From: Crocodylus rhombifer
Taxonomy: Eukaryota > Chordata > Crocodylia > Crocodylidae
Direction of reading: 5' to 3'
Assembly: GCA_038503035.1 (NCBI GenBank)
Contig: JAVSML010024260.1
Coordinates: forward strand, 570,089-634,088
DNA: 64,000 nucleotides
Below, one piece after another: positions 36,564 through 47,134 of this stretch. The notes beneath the pieces were generated by a model. It worked only from the letters and a program-made list of their open reading frames with translations. It made no database searches and was not told where the DNA came from. How positions within the stretch are numbered: the first letter of the stretch is position 1; every line of letters starts with the position of its first letter. Position numbers and translations under genes: made by a program.

Positions 36564-37440
36564 TTAGTTTAAAGCCCGGTGGAGCAGGTCAGCCAGCCTG
36601 GCTGAGAAGAGCCTCCTCCCCAGGGCAGAGAGGTGGAGGCCATCTCTTCCCAGCAGCTCGCTGCCTCTCTCTCCAAATAGCGGGCTGTGGTCATGGAAGC
36701 CAAAGCCTTCCCGATGACACCAGCTCCGCAGTCTTTGGTTCACTGTGTGGATCCTCCTCTCCCTCCTCAGCCCATAGCCGGAGACTGGGAGGATCGACAA
36801 AAACACCACCTGAGCTCCCAGACCTCTAAGCCCCGCTCCCAACTCCCTGTAGTGCCTCATGACCTGGCTGGGGGTGCTCCGAGCTGTGTCATTGGTGCCC
36901 ATGTGAATAAGGAGCATGGGGTAGTGGTCTGTGGGCCGGAGGAGCTGTGGGATCCTCTCCGCAATGTCTCAGATGCGGGCCCCCGGGAAGCAGCAGACTT
37001 CCCAAGCTAAGGGGTCGGGGCAGCAGATTGCCCCCTCAGTGCCCCGCAGGATGGAGTCTCCCACAACAAACACCTTTCGTTTTGCCTTGGAGAGAGTGGG
37101 GGCAGTAGCTGTGGTTGAGCCTGGGTTGCCTGCAGGAGCTGGCAACTGAGCAGGCTCTGCTGGGGCTGCAAGAGGTGCGAACCTGTTGCTAAGCTCCGGC
37201 GAGGGAGGGGCCTCGGTGTGGCCGGCCTTTGGGCCCTTGACCACCTTGGTCCATGCCCCTGACTGGGCAGAGCAGAAGGTCCCAGAGTCCTCCTTAATCC
37301 TGGAGGGGGACGGTGCTCTACCCTGCGACTCCCAGGGGAGAAGGGCCTAGCAGTAGGAGTTTATCTCCTGCTTGTGGTCCCTGATGGCACGCAGTCTCTG
37401 GACTGTGGCCTGGAGCTCCTCCAGCTGGCGCGGCAGAGAC
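36564..37440 (-). pseudogene. CR1 ORF1 with SGNH esterase domain (copy A), disrupted
   Basis: CR1 ORF1 proteins accompany the LINE RNA; many carry an SGNH/GDSL-type esterase domain of uncertain role. Here an N-terminal coiled-coil-like stretch (QLEELQATVQRLRAIRD) is followed by the block I serine motif VVGDSILRG near 37055-37080, the GTND motif (HMGTNDTA, about 36890-36913) and the DGLHLS motif carrying the catalytic Asp-His near 36620. All four family blocks are thus present. Stops interrupt it: TAG where copy C has a Gln codon (near 37350) and TGA at 36969-36971 where copy C keeps Arg, probably CpG decay. Downstream of the TGA the frame resumes unchanged to the natural stop at 36564. Confidence 0.8.
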
Positions 37441-38055
37441 CCCAGTAGGGATCAGACCCCGCAAGGGGAGGTGGCCATGCTCCCGGGCCCCAGAGCCTGA
37501 AAAAGGGACAGGCAGCCCCCGCAGCCAAGAGCCAGGGGCTCCGTCTGCATGGAGCCCGGAACCATGGGCTCCGTCTGGGCGGCCGTCTCTGAGGTGCCCG
37601 ATGCAGGGGCTGCAGAGCCCGAGGGGACCCTCGGGCTGCGGCACATGCCCATCCGTGTCATGCCTCTGGTAGGCTGGCTATGGCTGGGGCTGACTACTGT
37701 GGGGGGGTTGCAGGCAGGGTCTCATGCCCTCCCACGCCCTCTCCTGTGCTAACTCCGCGCTAACTCAAGCGCCTGTTTACACAGCCTGTTCGGGCGGCTC
37801 CGGTCGCATGGCTCCCTGGGGGGCTGGGCCAAGTAGGGGCCTGGGCGGGGGCTTGACCCGGCCTGGCACCAGGCAGCGGCCTCCTGCCAGGGAGCAAGAA
37901 GTTAACCCCTTCCCACCACGAGCCCGCTTACCTCCGGCTGTGCTGGGGGTCAGCAGGGGGCTCTGTGGCTGCTGAGGGGGTGTTTGGGGAGCTTCGGGGG
38001 ATTGGGGGCGCAGTGGGCTTCACCCACGCGTCTCTCACCACTCCGGAGCCTAACT

Positions 38056-38280
38056 AATAAGTTGTAAGTGGTCTTCTGAACCTGGTCAGACTGGCTCATG
38101 CATTTCTCCAGAGGGAGTAGGAGGAAGTTTTCCAATAATGAATTTACTGTATTGCCTATCATAATATCAGGCAACTAAATTAAAATCACTGATGGATTCA
38201 TGGATATATGGGGAGAGCTCCAGCTGGAATTATCTATCTGACTTCCAGAGAGTCTGTCACATCTAAACCACACATATAAC
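38056..38280. other. Unique spacer between CR1 and hAT-like element
   Basis: This AT-rich stretch has no recognisable feature. It contains the left target octamer catataac (38273-38280) of the next element. Confidence 0.5.
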
Positions 38281-39736
38281 TAAGGCCTGATTTAAATCAC
38301 AATTTCACATTTTTCATGAAAATCATGAAATTAAGTAATTTTCATTAAAAACACAATTTGAAATGCAATGCCACGATGTGGCCATTTGCAGGGGAGATCC
38401 CCAGCAAGCAGCCATATCATGGCATTGTGTTGCAGCAAGATGGCTGCTGCAAGTGTTGGATGGGTGGACCCACCAATAAAATGTGGAAGGAGGAGGGTAG
38501 GGAGTGCTGCTCAGAGCCTGGAGTGACAGGCCATGGACTAATGGGCACACTGACCAATTGGTGCTCCTTCCTCATGCTGATTTCCCCAGTGGTGGTGAGG
38601 TGGAGGGCTGGGCCTACCCCTGTGTTCCTCATTGGTCTGTCCCACTTTGGGCCTGGTGGGCAAGGACCATTAAACCCCTTGGAGGGGTGACTTAATGGGA
38701 CAGGAGCTTTGCACCTAGCTGGCTGGGGAAGCAGTGGTGGCAGCAGTCATTGGGGTGGCAGGGTGGAGGAGAAGAATGTCCCCCCGCCCTACTGCCATAA
38801 CCCTAATGAATCCTCCTCAATCCCACTAGCCTCCATAAAGTAGAGGTGGTGGCAGCAGCTGCCTTCCCAGCCCCATCTTTGTGTGCCATCCCAGCCTGCC
38901 TTGCCCGGCTTGGCCCCATGTTTTGTTCAATGCCAGGGGGGAGTCGCTGCCCACCTGCACCCTCTGCAGCCTGTGGGCAGGGGGCGGCACAAGGGAGCTG
39001 GAGCCCATGAAACAGTGGTGGCTTGAGGCAGCAGCAGCCCGTGGGAAGAGGCCAGCTTGCAGCCTGCCTGGCTCCAGCTCAGACTCATGTGGAGGGGTCT
39101 GACATGAGCTTGCTAGCAGCTGGGTGCTGCTGTCCTAGCTTCAAGGTGAAGAATTGGATTTGTGGGTGATCTACCAGTGCTTCATGTGAAGTGGCTTTGC
39201 CAAAACCAGGAAAGCAAAGGTACTGCCAAGCTGGACCCTCCCTCACACCTCCTGGTGTCCCCTCCCCCACCCCTGGGGGGCAGCTGGGGGGAATGGGCTC
39301 CATGCCCTCCCTGCTGCACACTGGTTGTGGAGGCAGGGAGAAGCCCCAGCTGTGAGGGATGGAGGGGGATTCCTCTGTCTGTCCCCTCAGCTTCTGCCGC
39401 TGCTCATCAAGGTGGAGCGGGGGCTCTGCTGGCCTGTAGTGCCTCCTCTTCCTCCTCCTCCTCCCTATCCTGGTGCTGAAGGGAGCGGGTTTCCCAGAAT
39501 GAGAGACTGCAGCACAGGGGCACCAGCCATATCTGACCTGCAGTGCAGCTTTGTGCAGCTTAGCTGAGTTTCTAATGTGGGGGAGAGAGGGAAAGGCTCT
39601 CAGCCAATCAGGGGGTGTGTGTGTGTGTGTGCAGGGGAAGGGGCGGGTGCCACAATCTGGGAACAAAAATGGTCACCCCCACCACGATTGGGCCATGATA
39701 TTAGCAAGTTGGACCCACAATTTAAAATAGGCTCTA
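38281..39736. mobile_element. Non-autonomous hAT-like element, TAAGGCCTGATTTAAAT ends
   Basis: Left end taaggcctgatttaaat; the right end reads tagagcctattttaaat as reverse complement. Flanking octamers catataac (38273-38280) and tgtataac (39737-39744) match at 6 of 8 positions, both differences being transitions. The interior is GC-rich, non-coding, and has a (gt)n at 39616-39631. The element ends 14 bases before the Helitron starts. Confidence 0.75.
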
Positions 39737-39766
39737 TGTATAACTACATATCTTCTATATTAATAA

Positions 39767-39768
<2 letters not shown>

Positions 39769-39819
<51 letters not shown>
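39769..39819. repeat. (GT)n(GA)n microsatellite inside Helitron 5' end
   Basis: About 19 GT units are followed by about six GA units, directly after ataataaaa-type terminal sequence of the Helitron. Confidence 0.95.
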
Positions 39820-40260
39820 CGAGCACCATAGCTCCAAGACCATGATACCTGGAGACCTGAAACTTTGTGTGCATACTAAGGGGACCCTGGGGGTGTGCAC
39901 CTGGGTGCTATTTTTTTGATTTGGTTCAAGAAATTTTTCACCAATGTTTTGATCTATACTGCATAACCCCCTTGTGACAGGTCAGCCCAGGAAGTAGAAT
40001 AAATTTGCATGTGCGAAACATTCTTTAGCAAAGCTCAAAGCTCCTGGCCAAAGTCAACCAGTACAGCTGAAGAAGGCTCTGCATTTAGGAGTATTCCCCT
40101 AAGGGCGGTGGTTGGGACTAGTTAACAGGACCTGGGAGCGCTTGCAGATGGAGTGAGGGCTTACGGAAGGTCCAGGGAGAAAACCATACTGGGCCTTCTT
40201 AGGGACTGATTAGGGGGTTGTGAGAGGCATTTCCTATAAGGCAATCTATAAGAAGCAAAC

Positions 40261-43200
40261 TTGCCAAAAATCGATTTGCAGAAGCTGCAGCCAGAGCAGC
40301 TAAGACTCCAGAACAGCAAGTTGCAAGATGAGAAACAAACAGAGCAGCAATGGCTGCATCCAGAGCAACTGAAACTCCTGCATAGCAAGCTGCAAACAGA
40401 GCTGCAATGGCTGCAGCCAGGAACTGGCCCTGGAGGGAAAAAGAATACTCTGCATTCTTCTACAATCCAGCCTTGGATTACAGTTCTGATCCATTAGTTG
40501 CAATTGGTTCAATGGCGACTTCTTGCAGCAACTGCCTTGCAATGAGATGGAAAAGAGAAGCTCCAGGGATATGCTGCAACAGTGGCAAGGTTCAGCTGCT
40601 CCAAATGAATGATGCTTCTGAGCCCCTTCATACATTGTTGACAGGCAACGCTCCAGATGCACATCATTTCCAAAGCAATATTAGAAGATATAACTCATGC
40701 TTCCAAATAACATCTTTTGGCACCACAAATGACATCAGAGAATCTGGCTACATGGCCACATTTAAAGTTCAGGGCCAGGTTTATCATTGGATTGGCAGTC
40801 AGATGCCACTCCCAAATGAAGAGCCCAAATTCTTGCAGATTTACTTCATGGGTGACAGTACAAAGCAGGCTGAACAGCATTGCAACAATGTCATTCAAAC
40901 CAACCTGCAGGTGGTGTTGCAGTTGCAAGACATGCTCCACAAGGAAAACAACTGAGTTCAGTTTCAAGGGTGCCATGGAGAAGATGAGTCCAGAGTATAA
41001 TGTTGTTATTCAGCTGGTGAACATGAGCGGCGCTTCAATGCACCCACAACATAAGAAGTGGCTGTCATTCTGGGGGGTGAATAACATGGCAATTGTGTTG
41101 CAACTTAAGAACAACTCCCTCCAGAGACTTGCTGAGACACACCGATCACTTCAGTATCCACTAATTTTCTGGCAGGGTGATGATGGCTACCATTTTCAAC
41201 TGTGACTGACAAACCCAGCAACAGGGCTGCCAACTCAAAAGAAGATTTTTGCCATGGACTTTTATGCCTACAGGATGATGCTGTGAGCTTGAAGTCTCAG
41301 TCACATCTTGCAGTGCAAAGATCTCTTCCAAAAATTTGCTGGGGACACGTATGCCAAAATTGAAGCAGAAAGGTTGAGATTCATTCAAATGAACCAAAAG
41401 AAACTCAGAGTTGAAAACTATGTTCACCTCGGGGATGCCATGAACAATGATGGAAATGCTGCCAATGTTGGCCAATTGGTCATCTTGCCTTCCAGTTTCA
41501 TAGGTGGGCCTAACTACATACATGAGTGCACTCAGGATGCCATGACATGCCTTGACATGTGCAAAACTATGACTGCCCTGATCTCTTCACTACCTTCACC
41601 TGCAACCCAGCTTGGGTGGAAGTGGCTAATGAACTGATGCCAGGCCAAAATCCACAGGATCGGCATGATTTGCTCTCAAGAGTATTCCAACAAAAGTGAA
41701 GGCATTAATGAATCTCATCAACAAGGGAAAGATTTTTGTAGCTATTCAGTGCTACGTGTACACAATTGAGTGGCAAAAGTGTGGCCTGCCACATGCCCAC
41801 ATTCTGCTGTGGCTTCAGGATGAACTTCATGTCCACAGAGTGGATGACATCATCAGTGCTGAACTTCCAGATCCAGAAATTGATCCACTTCTGTTCATCA
41901 TTGTCAAAACACAGATGGTCCCCATGGAAGCATCAATCCAAACTCACCATGCATGAAAGATAATAAATGCACAAAAAGGTTCCCATGTGATCTTCTGAAA
42001 GAGACACAGACTGGACAAGATGGATACCCACTGTATCATTGGAGAAAACCAGAAGATGGTGAATTCACAACAACCATCAAAGTTCTGAGGTTCAAGTTGA
42101 CAACAGATGGATTGTTCCATACTGTCCACTCATCTCACAACTCTTCAATGCTGAGTACTGCCACTCTCTGAAACTGATCATATATGTCTGCAAGTATGTC
42201 AACAAAGGATCTGACATGGCTGTGTTTGGCCTCAGAAGGGATGGGACTGTTCATGATGAGGTTCGGCAATAAGAATTGGGGAGATGCATTAGCACCAATG
42301 AAGCCATTTGGAGATCTTCCAATACAAGAGTGACATCCCACAGTGCTTCATCTCAGTATGCCTCTTGAGAATGGCCAAAGAATGTACTTCAAAGAGGAAA
42401 ATGCACATGAGCGCGCCCAAGTTCCACAAGACACAACCCTCATTGCTTTCTTCAATCTCTGCAGGGAAGATGAATTCGCTCAGACACTGTTGTGTCATCA
42501 GGTACCCAGGTAGTACTCATGGAATGTTGGTGTCAAGAAGTGGGCCCTCCGCAAAGCAGGACAAAATATGCCAGACCTCAAAGCCAGTGATGCACTTGGC
42601 CATGTGTATACTGTACATCCAAACAATTTTGAATGCTTTTACCTGAGACTACTTCTGCATGAGGTCACAGGTCCAACATCATTTGAGGACTTGTGAACAA
42701 TCTGTGAAACTTACAAACAGGCTCGCCAGCTCAGAGGACTCCTGGAGGATGATACACACTGGAACCACACATTGGAAGAGGCAGCTGCAACTCAGTCACC
42801 AGGGTTGCTACAAAACCTGTTTGCCATCATACTGCAGACACGTGCAATATCAAATCCTCAACAACTACGGGACAACCACAAGGAGAATCTGGCACAGGAT
42901 ATTTTGCATGAGGCACGAGTGCAAAATCCAAATCTTGAACTGGACTACAGCAATGCCATCTTCAATCAAGCTCTCATCATTGAGGACAAGATCAAGGCTT
43001 TGGGTGGCTCTGACCTCCAAACTTGTGGTCTTCCTGACCCACAATGAGACAATGATAATGAGCTGATAAATGAAATTTTGAGAGAGACCAACTACAACAT
43101 TGACCAGCTTACTAAATACATACAGGATAATAAGCCAAGTCTGGTCCTAGACCAAAGGGAAGCTTTCAACAAGATTACTCAAGCAGATTTCAATGGGAGT

Positions 43201-44473
43201 AGTGCCATCATCTTTCTGGATGCTCCAGGTAGAACTGGGAAAAGTTTTCTCTTCAATCTTCTTTTGGCCAAAATCCGGCAGACAAACAGGTTTGCCCTTG
43301 CAGTGACATCATCAGGCATTGCTGCCATGCTGTTGACAGGAGGAAGAACAGCTCGCTCAGCCTTCAAGTTGCCCTTAAATCTGGCAAGCGCAGAGGCATC
43401 AACCTGCAACATTGCCAGGGGTACTGGCAAAGCAAAGGTCCTGCAGCAGTGCCAGCTCAGTGTCTGGGATGAGTCCACAATGTCTCACAAAGCTGCCTTA
43501 GAAGCTCTTGATCGCACCCTCCAAGATCTTTGACATAATGACAGAACAATGGGAGGAGTTAGCTGGGGATTTTTGACAGACACTGCCAGTCATTCCACAT
43601 GGAACCAAAGCTGATGAACTGCAGGCCTGCCTCAAAGCTTCATACATTTGGAAAAACATTCAGCGACTCAGCCTCATGACCAACATGTGAGTGCATCTAA
43701 CAGATGATGCATCTGCTGGAGAGTTTGCTGCAATCCTGCTCAAACTGGGAAATGGGGCCATGGTATCTGAGAATCAAGATGGAAGTATCTTAATGAACAA
43801 CATTAGGAAAAGAGTTGCAACACTTCAAGAACTGAAAGAGGCAATCTTTCCAAATGTTGCACATCACTTTCATGACCACAGGTGGTTATGCCAAAGAGCC
43901 ATCCTGGCACCAAAAAATGATGCGGTCAATACCATAAACAAAGACCTTCTTTCTCAATTGCCTGGCACTGTGCAAAAATACAAGTCAGTGGACACTGCCC
44001 CAGACACCAATGAGTCAGTCAGCTACCTGACAGAATTTCCCTGCTCTCTCAAACCTTCTGGTGTGCCTTCATACAATCACCTGGTGTGCACCCATCATTC
44101 TTCTCAGGAATCTGGACCCACCAGCCCTCTGCAATGGAACAAAATTGGCTGTCAAGAAGCTCATGCCACATGTCATTCAAGCCACCATCATGACTGGCCA
44201 TGCAGCAGGACAGGATGTCTTCATTCCACGCATTCCAATCTTTCCCTCTGACCTGCCATGTCAATTTAAACGGCTCCAGTTCCTGAATCACCTCAGTTTT
44301 GCCATGAGCATCAACAAGGCACAGGGACAGTCACTCAAAGTTGTTGGCCTCAACCTGTGAAGCCCATGCTTTTCTCATGGCCAACTCTATGTTGGCAATG
44401 GCAAAAACCATTTCATCTTGGCACTGGATGGCAAAACATGCAACTTTGTCTATCCTGAAGCTCTGCATGGATA
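40261..44473 (+). pseudogene. Helitron RepHel (rolling-circle Rep + PIF1-like helicase), disrupted
   Basis: RepHel nicks and joins the Helitron strand (Rep) and unwinds it (helicase). Order seen: Gln/Leu-rich repeats (40261-40430); Helitron N-terminal domain with CSNCLAMRWKREAPG, NIRRYNSCFQ and FKVQGQVYH (40530-40950); QYPLIFWQGDDGYHF (about 41153); YAKIEAERLRFI (41350); Rep motif 2 GLPHAHILLW with the HUH histidines (41788-41817); Rep tyrosine motif YVCKYVNKG (about 42183-42209). The helicase follows with Walker A APGRTGKSFLF (43222-43254), SSGIAAMLLTGGRTA, Walker B-like VWDESTM (43462-43482), a QTLPVIPHGT block (43576) and SINKAQGQSLKVVGLNL (44310-44360). Multiple stops and frameshifts lie between blocks. 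The final LYVGNGKNHFILALDGKT lacks the ACSRV-like motif VI arginine. The gene cannot make an active enzyme. Confidence 0.9.
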
Positions 44474-44770
44474 AAAGTGTCAAACACTGTCATAAACTGG
44501 GATAGAAAAATGTGATGTGAAATTCTCAGTGCTACGCTAAAGCCTTACAAAGTAAACACATAATTATACCTCACAATTCAGTTGTTTAATACATTTAAAT
44601 GTTCAACTTTTATAGGTTTTTGGTATGACCAAAAGCTCACAGTTTCAAGCTGTATCACCCAAGTAAAATAGGGTACAAAACTAAACATATACACACAGCT
44701 TATCAGTAGAGGGAAAGAAGACAGAATGAAAATATTTTACTTATAAAACATTAAATTTTGATTACTGCAA

Positions 44771-44798
44771 CCCATGTGAAGCTGGGTACTTTGGCTAG
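44771..44798 (+). other. Helitron 3' terminal hairpin and CTAG
   Basis: A 5-bp stem accca/tgggt with loop tgtgaagc is followed 9 bases later by ctag. In Helitrons this structure marks the end of strand transfer. The shape and the GTGAAGC loop closely resemble those of animal Helitrons. Confidence 0.85.
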
Positions 44799-45800
44799 TT
44801 ATTTATAAAACAAAACTAAAACTCCAACATCCTTCACACCTATGTTGATGTGAAATATAGATATTTAAGGCAATTCATTGCCATTCTTCCCTGTGTGCAT
44901 TAGTGGGCATTTCTGATAACTCAAACTAGCCAAATACAGGTCAGCAAATTGACTACAGATCCTAGATATGCTTTTGTAGGTATCCTGTCCCATGGGTTAC
45001 ATAGGAGATGGTCTTCTATATATTACTTGCAAGAATGAGCATCGAAGTATAAGAAACAAGAGGTAAAAGATGGCAAGTGTTGATTGGTATTATACAATTT
45101 CAAGAAAATACTTAAAAAATTATCAATTCCTTTTCAATCCAACTCTGTTTTGAAAGTCATAAAACTGAAAACCAAGGCTGATTCATCCTACTGATTTGTT
45201 TAAAAGCCGGAGTAGAAAACCCCTTTTACTTTACATTCTTTTAGGGTTCAGCTCTATTCTAATCTATTTCTGATTGTCTCAGCTATTGGACTGGTGAGAA
45301 TGGAATTCGTTACTTCAGCTAAGACTCCTATTAGTATTGCTCAGAAATATACCACCAAGACCACCAAGCTAGTCCACATCTGTGTCAATGAATAGCAGTG
45401 TAATTGTTCTGCAGCAACAGTCATCCTTCCTCATCCCATACTCTCCCTACTACCACTTTTCACTTACACTTTTTGCCAGCTCACTAGTTTATGTTCCTAT
45501 TGCCACCATTTGCATAGCCAATATCTGATAGAGATAATGAATATACAGAGACCAAGAAAGAGAAGAATGAGGAGTAAGAGAAGCCTGGAATCACAGAGCA
45601 GATGAGAACCAAGTTCCTCAAATCCCCTTGTGAATTTTGTTCACGCTGTGTTCCACTTCACACTGGGGCCTAGGTTATTCTAGAAAAGCTTTCCTGCAAG
45701 TAAATTTTCCTAATACAGACACAGAAGACTGCTTTTGTTGGTGTAATTTTTATACCACTTTCCTGAAAGAAAGAGCCCCTCTACATATTCAGGTAAAGGT
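44799..45800. other. AT-rich unique sequence
   Basis: No gene or repeat is recognised. Confidence 0.5.
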
Positions 45801-45904
45801 GCAATGGCATCTAATGTGCAATCCACGTAATCATGCCTCCTGCCATGCCACACATGCATGGCAAGAGATGTGATTGTGGGATTGCATATTAGATCCCATT
45901 GTGC
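45801..45904. repeat. Near-palindromic fold-back, about 48-bp arms
   Basis: Arms 45801-45848 and 45856-45904 pair over most of their length across a 7-base loop (cacacat). gcaatggcatctaatgtgca in the left arm corresponds to the complement of tgcatattagatcccattgtgc in the right, with small gaps. Probably a complete small MITE; it abuts the M1 element to its right. Confidence 0.65.
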
Positions 45905-45908
45905 CTTA

Positions 45909-46232
45909 TAGCTGTCTATACATGTGCTCTGGGATGGAGGGGGAGCGCTTTAATTAAAGCAGCTCCAAGAGACACTCTAATTAAAGTTCCCGAAGCATCA
46001 CATCTATTCTTCTGTTCCCATGCTGCAAAACGGTGGTAGAGGCCATTTAAATAATCTTTAGTTAAAGTACCCCTGCTGCCATTTTGAAGCATGGGACACT
46101 GAAGAGATACAAAGCGGAGGCTGCTGGAGCACACTAATTAGCAGGCTCCAGCAGACTTGATTAATTAAGTCTGCTCCCACGCATGTTAATTAACATGTGT
46201 CAGAGCAGACATCTGGCACGTGTATAGGTGCT
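45909..46232. mobile_element. Fold-back MITE-like element, family M1, copy c
   Basis: The left end tagctgtctatacatgtgct and the right end cacgtgtataggtgct are imperfect inverted repeats. The interior shares ctttaattaaagcagctcc, cattttgaagcatgggacac and ttgattaattaagtctgct with the other M1 copies, here in reverse orientation relative to 13800. No coding sequence. Confidence 0.65.
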
Positions 46233-46347
46233 GCAGGATTACAATCCCAGGCTCCCCCTACACCAGCTCCCATGGATGCAAGCCCGGCAAGCCCAGCTGG
46301 GAGAAGGCTGCTACCGCTATGAGCCTCATGAGATGCAGGGCTGCAGA

Positions 46348-46500
46348 GGGGACAGCGTTCTCCACACTGCAAGCCCCACAGCCAAGAAAGCACACGGTGG
46401 GGACAGCGTTCTCCCCACTGCAAGCCCTGCAGCTGGTGAGACTCACAGCGGGGCCAGTGCCAGGAACACTGCCACCACTGCAAGCTTTGTCAGCTGTTGG
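46348..46500. repeat. 51-bp minisatellite, three units
   Basis: Units begin ggggacagcgttctccacac at 46348, ggggacagcgttctccccac at 46399 and ggggccagtgccagg at 46450, exactly 51 bases apart. Units 1 and 2 are very similar; unit 3 is diverged but keeps cactgcaagc. Surrounding GC-rich reading frames merely reflect the repeat. Confidence 0.8.
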
Positions 46501-46608
46501 CTTTGTCAGCAGTAAGTGGTGCACCTCTGTGGCTGGGGGCTCCTTAGTTGATGGGGCTTCCAGCCACAGGGAGCACCTGGCCACGCATTCAGTTAATAGT
46601 ATGATTAG

Positions 46609-46743
46609 AACAAGCTACAAAGTTATCTCATATTTTTTGTGAAATAATTTTGTAGCTTATTGTTTTATCACATCATTAATTGGTTGAACATGTAGCTAGC
46701 TTACAACTTAAGGCATGATTAACCAGTTAATCATGCCTTAAGT
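46609..46743. repeat. Two adjacent hairpins including a perfect 38-base palindrome
   Basis: aagctacaaa (about 46611) pairs with ttttgtagctt (about 46650). Then acttaaggcatgattaac (46706-46723) pairs perfectly with 46726-46743 across a two-base spacer (ca). The AT-rich context suggests the remnant of a fold-back MITE. A cruciform or a bidirectional binding site cannot be told from sequence. Confidence 0.75.
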
Positions 46744-47134
46744 GTAACATATAGAAGGGACCAAAAAAAATGTATTGTCAAATGAATTTGTTTACAAATA
46801 TGATGGCTCTGCAATATAACTGCCACTAATGCAGAGTTTTTGCTGATATAAAAATCTCATAACCCTAACAAACATTGCTATGCTGGTAAATGTTTTGTGT
46901 GTAGACTGGGCCTTAAATAACAGCAATATGTGCTTTCTAACTGCCATAGGAAAAGAGATCTATACATCAGGCCAAGGACTGAGACAGCATATTTTTTTTC
47001 TGTTTACCAACTATTGTCTTTTGATGCGGTCTCATCTGAACAAAATAAAAAGAGCTGAAAATTTTTTTTTCCTACACAGGACCCTTTCAGTCTCCCCCTC
47101 CAAGAGCCAGCTTTGTGAGGATGGGAGGAACTCC
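46744..47134. other. Unique sequence
   Basis: No gene or repeat is recognised. Confidence 0.45.

Larger units (their letters stand above)
33565..38055 (-). mobile_element. CR1 LINE, nearly full length (copy A)
   Basis: The element reads on the minus strand. Its 3' end at 33565 is a short ATTTCATAG-like repeat next to a (tg)n. Moving upstream there is ORF2 (33659 to about 36450), ORF1 (about 36564-37440) and a GC-rich leader up to roughly 38055. About 4.5 kb is the usual size for a complete CR1. The 5' boundary is estimated from where GC-rich sequence gives way to unique DNA. Copy C at 60121 is closely similar over the whole shared region, so both belong to one recently active subfamily. Confidence 0.9.
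39751..44798 (+). mobile_element. Helitron, nearly full length, decayed
   Basis: Helitrons move by rolling-circle replication, insert between A and T, begin with TC and end with a hairpin plus CTRR. Here base 39750 is A, the element starts tcttctatattaataaaag, and it ends accca-tgtgaagc-tgggt followed by actttggctag, with T at 44799. This is a canonical A|TC ... CTAG|T arrangement over 5,048 bases. Between the ends lies a broken RepHel gene. A (gt)n(ga)n microsatellite (39769-39819) sits directly behind the 5' terminus. Point stops and frameshifts throughout the gene show an old insertion. Confidence 0.9.

Noticed and set aside
40407..40955. 182-codon frame considered as a host gene
   Set aside because: Its motifs are those of the Helitron N-terminal domain and it lies between proper Helitron ends.
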